64,000 nt of DNA, taken from assembly GCA_949878435.1 (NCBI GenBank), contig CATLAK010000009.1, positions 36,969 to 100,968 on the forward strand, in the 5' to 3' direction. Shown piece after piece: positions 60,620 to 64,000 of the stretch. This DNA comes from an uncultured Lachnospiraceae bacterium (GTDB lineage Bacteria; Bacillota; Clostridia; Lachnospirales; Lachnospiraceae). A program made the translations under genes and the position numbers. Positions within the stretch are counted from its first letter, which is position 1. Each line of letters begins with the position of its first letter. A model generated the notes under the pieces. That model was not told the DNA's origin and did not search any database. It saw only the letters and a list, made by a program, of their open reading frames with translations.

Positions 60620-60961
60620 TTATCTGTTGATTTTCTGCATTTTCTTTATAATCGACTGCCAATACATGCGGTCTTTCAAGACCCGGATTACCGTAATGGT
60701 GGAATCCTCCACAACAAAGAAGATTAAATATGTACTGTAAGGCTTGAAATAAATGCTCAATCCCTCAATTACATATCCCGTAGCTTCATAGCCTTTGGGA
60801 AAGGAATCCAGCTCTTTGATAGCCTTCTTTATCTTCTTTGAAAAGTTTTCCGCGTATTCTCGATATTTGAAGGTGTCGAGAATATACTTTTTTGTTGATT
60901 TAATATCTAAAAGCGCGTCCTTGGATATTAAGATTTTATATTTCTTTGGTTTGTCCGGCAT
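60620..60961 (-). CDS. RelE/ParE family toxin
   Basis: A 113-residue basic protein with the RelE/ParE fold pattern: KILISKDALLDIKSTKKYIL near residue 9, a helical middle rich in Lys, DSFPKGYE near residue 52, and the C-terminal strands YFKPYSTYLIFFVVEDSTI and VIRVLKDRMYW typical of ParE-like toxins. Whether it cuts mRNA or poisons gyrase cannot be told. Its ATG overlaps the antitoxin stop by one base (TAATG), the usual translational coupling. Confidence 0.88.
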   Translation of the reverse strand: MPDKPKKYKILISKDALLDIKSTKKYILDTFKYREYAENFSKKIKKAIKELDSFPKGYEATGYVIEGLSIYFKPYSTYLIFFVVEDSTITVIRVLKDRMYWQSIIKKMQKINR

Positions 60962-61131
60962 TATATCTTGTCAATTTCCTCCCAAGCTTCATCGAGTGTA
61001 TAAACATCGCCCTTTTTCATACTGTTTATTCCTTTGGAGAGTTCGTCATATAACGCGCCTATGGCTGCTTTTTCGGAATATTCAGTTTTTAGGATTTCCT
61101 GATTTCTGATTGCCCGTGCTGCAGGTGCCAT
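60961..61131 (-). CDS. Antitoxin of the RelE/ParE toxin
   Basis: A 56-residue acidic protein (starts MAPAARAIRNQEILKTEYSE, ends DEAWEEIDKI) just upstream of and overlapping the toxin start. Small size, position and charge identify it as the antitoxin; the fold is probably Phd/RelB-like but the sequence is too short to be sure. AAAGGAAG lies before the ATG and a sigma-A promoter at 61161-61190. Confidence 0.82.
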   Translation of the reverse strand: MAPAARAIRNQEILKTEYSEKAAIGALYDELSKGINSMKKGDVYTLDEAWEEIDKI

Positions 61132-61160
61132 AGTATCACTTCCTTTCGATTGTTGATTTT

Positions 61161-61190
61161 ATTATACGGTATTTAGTATTGGTTTATCAA
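61161..61190 (-). promoter_or_regulatory. Promoter of the toxin-antitoxin pair
   Basis: On the reverse strand, TTGATA (61185-61190) and perfect TATAAT (61161-61166) with an 18-base spacer, about 30 bases before the antitoxin ATG. Confidence 0.72.
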
Positions 61191-61246
61191 CAGATTTTTA
61201 GTAATTTTCCTCAAAACTGTATGTCTTAGACTTTCATGGTTCATGG

Positions 61247-62755
61247 TTAAATGTTCCAAGTGATTTCAATGTTTCCGTCTGCAATGCGAATAACTTTGAT
61301 GAGCGTATCAACTACCGCCTGTCTGTCATTGAAAGAGAGCGTTTCCCATGTTTTTACATGATTGGTTATCTGCTTCAATCTGCCCTCTGTATCTGTGACT
61401 TTTGCCGTAATGATTTCTTCCTGCAAGACTTTACGCTCTGCATCCAGTTCTGATATTTTTTCGTCTATGTACTTCATCAGAACGCCGCTTGCCCCGGACA
61501 CTTTGGAGAGAAGTTCTTCGATTTCTTCCTCAATCTGTGTCAGACGGATTTTTTTCGTCATGTTTGCGTGTTCCTCCCCTGTGTCAGATATACAGGAAAG
61601 TTTCTGAAACTCCGACAGTCTTTCTTTGATTGCACCAAGCATATATTCTTCCAAAACGTCTGCATAAACCGTACAGCCTGCCCCTGTGCAGTTGCTTCCC
61701 CTGCTTCCCGACTGGCTGCAAACAAAGTATCGTCCCCACTTTGTTTTTGCCTTGCGGATTGTCAGAGCATAACCACAGTTGCCGCATTTTACCTTGCCTA
61801 CAAGCCATGAGTTTTTGGGTTTACAGGTCTTTGTGGACTGTCGGTTGTTCAGACACCGTATGCGGCACGCCAACCATGTCTTAGAGGGGATAAAACCCTT
61901 ATGCGGCGCAAGCACAATCTCTTTGTTGGACAGGTCACTTTGCTTTCTTGAAGTGGAAACAGTACCTTTGTAGAGATAGCAGGCATTGTAACCAGTGAAA
62001 TCACTTGCCGGATTATAGATGTTTGCACCTTGGCTTTGGAAAAACTGATACACATCAATGTCAGCTTCGACATATACGGGATTACGGAGCATTTCACTGA
62101 TACGGGCGGTGTTCCAGTTTGCACCACGCAGATTTTTAATCTGGTGTTCATTTAAATACCGCACAATATCTCCGAGGGAATTGTCCGTGTCCGCATACAT
62201 GGAGTAAATCAGCTTTAACTGTTCGCTTTCTTCCGGGACTTCCTCATACATGGAAGTGCGGATATTGTCAATGACCGTGTTCGTCAGACGGTAGCCGTAG
62301 GGAATACGCCCACCCATGTAGAAGCCGCGCTTGCACCGTGCATAATAAGCGTCCGTTACCCGCTTTTGTATGGTTTCCCGTTCCAGTTGGGCGAACACGA
62401 TACAGATATTCAACATAGCCCTGCCAATCGGCGTGGACGTATCAAATTTTTCCGTGGAAGAAACAAACTCAACATGATATTTCTGAAATATTTCCATCAT
62501 GTTTGCAAAGTCCAGAATGGAACGGCTGATACGGTCAAGTTTGTAGACAATGACACGCTTTATTTTGCCTGTGCGGATATCATTCATCATATTTTCAAAG
62601 CCGGGACGGTTAGTGTCCTTGCCCGAAAATCCTCTGTCCGTATATTCGATACAGGATTCCCCGTGGGTTTCGTATCTGCAATACTCAAGCTGACTTTCTA
62701 CGGATATGCTGTCCTTTTTTTCGATTGACTGTCTTGCATATAATGCGTCATACAT
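61247..62755 (-). CDS. Large serine recombinase of a mobile element
   Basis: A 502-residue site-specific recombinase. Catalytic Ser10 in ALYARQSIEKKDSIS, resolvase segments TDRGFSGKDTNRPGFENMM and VYKLDRISRSILDFANMM, a recombinase domain (residues 140-260), a zinc ribbon VKCGNCGYALTIRK ... FVCSQ near residue 315, and a C-terminal coiled coil. It differs from the recombinase at 39776 and lacks its DUF4368-type tail. It is the last gene of a reverse-strand module reaching in from the right edge, so the element end should lie close to 61200-61246. Confidence 0.93.
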   Translation of the reverse strand: MYDALYARQSIEKKDSISVESQLEYCRYETHGESCIEYTDRGFSGKDTNRPGFENMMNDIRTGKIKRVIVYKLDRISRSILDFANMMEIFQKYHVEFVSSTEKFDTSTPIGRAMLNICIVFAQLERETIQKRVTDAYYARCKRGFYMGGRIPYGYRLTNTVIDNIRTSMYEEVPEESEQLKLIYSMYADTDNSLGDIVRYLNEHQIKNLRGANWNTARISEMLRNPVYVEADIDVYQFFQSQGANIYNPASDFTGYNACYLYKGTVSTSRKQSDLSNKEIVLAPHKGFIPSKTWLACRIRCLNNRQSTKTCKPKNSWLVGKVKCGNCGYALTIRKAKTKWGRYFVCSQSGSRGSNCTGAGCTVYADVLEEYMLGAIKERLSEFQKLSCISDTGEEHANMTKKIRLTQIEEEIEELLSKVSGASGVLMKYIDEKISELDAERKVLQEEIITAKVTDTEGRLKQITNHVKTWETLSFNDRQAVVDTLIKVIRIADGNIEITWNI

Positions 62756-62831
62756 TCTATCTACCTCCTAAAACGTAAGACGCATATCCACAAAATGATC
62801 ATATCGTTTCCATGATTGTTTTGCAAGGGAC

Positions 62832-63011
62832 TTACGCATATTTTTTGAAAATCTGATAGAGCCGCGCTCCGATTTCCTGTCGTGTTTCCTGTTCTGATTT
62901 TTTTTGAAAGGCGGGGTAGATGTTTGTAACGGTCAGCCTCATTTTATCTATGGAAAGACTTTCCATGCGCATTTGAGTATCGGGTGTAGGAGAGTTATTA
63001 GTTTTTGGCAT
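62832..63011 (-). CDS. Small recombinase-associated protein
   Basis: A 59-residue protein (starts MPKTNNSPTPDTQMRME, ends YQIFKKYA) with AAAGGAGA at good spacing before its ATG. It lies 76 bases upstream of the recombinase on the same strand, a position often held by small, conserved element proteins in clostridial integrative elements. The N-terminus looks disordered and the C-terminus helical. No function can be assigned. Confidence 0.7.
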   Translation of the reverse strand: MPKTNNSPTPDTQMRMESLSIDKMRLTVTNIYPAFQKKSEQETRQEIGARLYQIFKKYA

Positions 63012-63179
63012 AAACGTTCTCCTTTGACGGTTTCTCTAAATTTTATGAGGAGCGGCAAGTACACTATACGGGAATAGCGTAAACTCCCCCTCTACTACTT
63101 ACTACGCACGGGAGGTAAAAAATGGCAAAGTTTTCGGAAAATTTTATAAAAAGTTTAGAATAGCTGAATAGCAAGCATA

Positions 63180-63199
63180 GGGATTGAGTACTCAATCCC
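63180..63199. repeat. Perfect 20-base palindrome
   Basis: GGGATTGAGT followed directly by its reverse complement ACTCAATCCC, with no loop. A loop-free palindrome of this length is more likely a protein-binding site than a terminator. Confidence 0.8.
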
Positions 63200-63200
63200 A

Positions 63201-63242
63201 AAAAATTCTATATCCTTTTAAGAAGTGGCGTATAGAATTTTT
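63201..63242. terminator. Bidirectional terminator-like inverted repeat
   Basis: Twelve-base arms AAAAATTCTATA (63201-63212) and TATAGAATTTTT (63231-63242) around an 18-base loop, with T-runs in both directions. AT-rich, so weak as a terminator by itself. Confidence 0.6.
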
Positions 63243-63246
63243 ATTT

Positions 63247-63264
63247 GTTGGGAAATTCCCCAAC
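63247..63264. repeat. Short palindrome
   Basis: GTTGGG (63247-63252) and CCCAAC (63259-63264) around AAATTC. Third palindrome in an 85-base stretch. Confidence 0.6.
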
Positions 63265-63414
63265 CCTTACAGGAATATGAATACGGAAAACAAATACAGA
63301 CAGTTAGAACGTGAGCAGGAAGCGTTTTAAGGGCATTTCATGGGCGTTTTGTAGTGCAACAAGGGAATTACCATTGCCGCCCGAATAAGGGCTTCTAAAC
63401 GTCCACAAGGGCAG

Positions 63415-63462
63415 AAAAAGACACCGGGAAATGACAATGTATCAATCATCATTCCCCGGTGT
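63415..63462 (-). terminator. Terminator after the winged-helix gene
   Basis: On the reverse strand, stem ACACCGGGGAATGA / TCATTTCCCGGTGT (one mismatch; forward coordinates 63421-63434 and 63449-63462) followed by CTTTTT. It begins directly after the stop codon at 63463. Confidence 0.85.
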
Positions 63463-63846
63463 TTATCCGCTGAATTTATAGCCGACACCTAACACGGTTT
63501 TTATGTAGGTCGGGTTTTTGCTGTCCGGCTCTATCTTTTTCCGTAAATTATAAATCACGTTGACAACGCTTGCATGGCAGCTATCGCTGTCCATGTTCCA
63601 TACGGTTTCAAAAATTTGTGTCTGTGTAAGGACAATGCCGGGATTGGAAGCAAGGAATACAAGGGTATTATATTCAAGGCGGGTAAGGTTTATTCCCCCG
63701 TTCATAAATACCCGGTGTTGGGTCTGCCTTATTTCCAGTCCCGGAAAAAATAACACGGAAGCGGGTGTAATTTCCATAGGTTCAAGTTGTATATAATCGG
63801 ATATTGCCGCTATGATTTTGTCAATTATTTTTTTCTTCCTGTTCAT
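63463..63846 (-). CDS. Receiver-less OmpR-type winged-helix protein
   Basis: A 127-residue protein consisting of a response-regulator linker and DNA-binding domain only: LFFPGLEIRQTQHRVFMNGG near residue 32, LTRLEYNTLVFLASNPGIVL, IFETVWNMDSDSCHASVVNV and the closing IKTVLGVGYKFSG. No receiver domain is encoded. The ATG at 63846 has no good ribosome site; GGGAGGTGG at 63878-63886 instead serves an in-frame ATG at 63873, from which translation hits a TGA (63853-63855) after six codons. It may be made by re-initiation or be a broken gene. Confidence 0.8.
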   Translation of the reverse strand: MNRKKKIIDKIIAAISDYIQLEPMEITPASVLFFPGLEIRQTQHRVFMNGGINLTRLEYNTLVFLASNPGIVLTQTQIFETVWNMDSDSCHASVVNVIYNLRKKIEPDSKNPTYIKTVLGVGYKFSG

Positions 63847-63903
63847 TAAGTGTCAGCAATAATATTTTCCCATGTTACCACCTCCCGGTATGCGGTTGTC
63901 TTT

Positions 63904-63999
63904 CTAATTACATTTTATTGTTCTGTGATAAATAAAAAATGAAATAATTGCGGTAATAAATTCAGCCACCCAAAAAGCATTCCATACGCCGACTGCGCC
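63904..63999 (-). CDS. Probable MATE efflux transporter, C-terminal end (partial)
   Basis: The last 31 codons of a membrane protein that runs off the window: GAVGVWNAFWVAEFITAIIS, then FFIYHR and a basic tail, ending at TAG (63904-63906). The pattern of a short GVW loop, one hydrophobic helix and a basic end resembles the last helix of MATE drug/sodium antiporters. The assignment rests on little sequence. Confidence 0.5.
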   Translation of the reverse strand, partial: GAVGVWNAFWVAEFITAIISFFIYHRTIKCN

Positions 64000-64000
64000 A

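Larger units (their letters stand above)
63012..63462. other. Palindrome-rich control region of the mobile element
   Basis: About 450 bases without a convincing gene. It contains a perfect 20-base palindrome (63180-63199), a 12-base inverted repeat (63201-63212 / 63231-63242), a third palindrome (63247-63264) and, on the forward strand, two tiny frames with start sites: 13 codons at 63122 after GGGAGGT, and 17 codons with product MNTENKYRQLEREQEAF near 63279. This looks like a regulatory or attenuation zone. Confidence 0.55.

Noticed and set aside
63853..63855. UGA read as selenocysteine in the winged-helix gene
   Set aside because: The UGA is in a poorly conserved N-terminal extension with no redox motif, and no SECIS-like hairpin follows.

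Overview
The window is chromosome from a strictly anaerobic, endospore-forming, low-to-moderate GC Firmicute, most likely a Lachnospiraceae (Clostridium cluster XIVa) member. The reasons are the gene order (ylxM-ffh-rpsP-khpA-rimM-trmD-rplS-rbgA-rnhB and a PDZ/radical-SAM/DUF512 gene-der-plsY-gpsA-spoIVA), the sporulation genes spoIVA and spoVAF, the oxygen-sensitive class III ribonucleotide reductase nrdDG, strong AGGAGG-type ribosome binding sites and consensus sigma-A promoters. No rRNA, tRNA or CRISPR array was seen.

Layout. 1-3.2 kb: acetate production (pta-ackA), then yceD-rpmF. 3.5-10 kb: plsX, acpP, rnc, smc, ftsY (lipid synthesis, RNA processing, chromosome condensation, protein targeting). 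10-14.3 kb: a variable insert between ftsY and ylxM carrying an ACT-domain threonine ammonia-lyase, a YitT membrane protein, a membrane-anchored GH25 lysozyme-like protein and an AraC regulator. 14.3-24.6 kb: the SRP/ribosome operon with two signal peptidase I genes around rbgA, then rnhB, a FliK-like/FlhB-tail pair, yraN and pgeF. 24.7-28 kb: an OmpR-type two-component system. 28-29.4 kb: a reverse-strand atypical PRPP synthetase whose promoter overlaps the divergent promoter of the next operon. 29.4-39.3 kb: PDZ/radical-SAM/DUF512 protein, der, plsY, gpsA, a MoxR-ATPase/VWA pair, tyrS, a YgjP-like metallopeptidase and spoIVA.

39.3-41.7 kb is a scar: a large serine recombinase lies between a beheaded LysR gene and the first 40 codons of an ABC-transporter ATPase. 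41.9-51.2 kb: purine/pyrimidine salvage (pnp, cdd, an MTA/SAH-deaminase-like amidohydrolase), a chemoreceptor, a membrane-anchored MutS-like ATPase, a small membrane protein, a HAD phosphatase, a WYL regulator and an aminotransferase. 51.2-54.5 kb: nrdD-nrdG-dut (deoxynucleotide supply) behind NrdR-box-like palindromes. 54.5-57.1 kb: spoVAF and a DegV protein. 57.1-60.4 kb: two divergent chemoreceptors, one soluble with a zinc-binding CZB domain and one membrane-bound but frameshifted. 60.6-64 kb: a ParE/RelE-type toxin-antitoxin pair and the end of a mobile element that runs off the right edge: serine recombinase, small recombinase-associated protein, palindrome-rich control region, receiver-less winged-helix regulator and the tail of a probable MATE transporter.

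Most of the window is conserved housekeeping sequence. The least explained parts are the recombinase scar at 39-41.7 kb, the mobile-element edge at 61-64 kb, the structured spacer near 56.05 kb, and three under-described protein types (MoxR/VWA pair with altered MIDAS, membrane MutS-like protein, PDZ/radical-SAM/DUF512 protein). No clear new defence or biosynthetic system was found.
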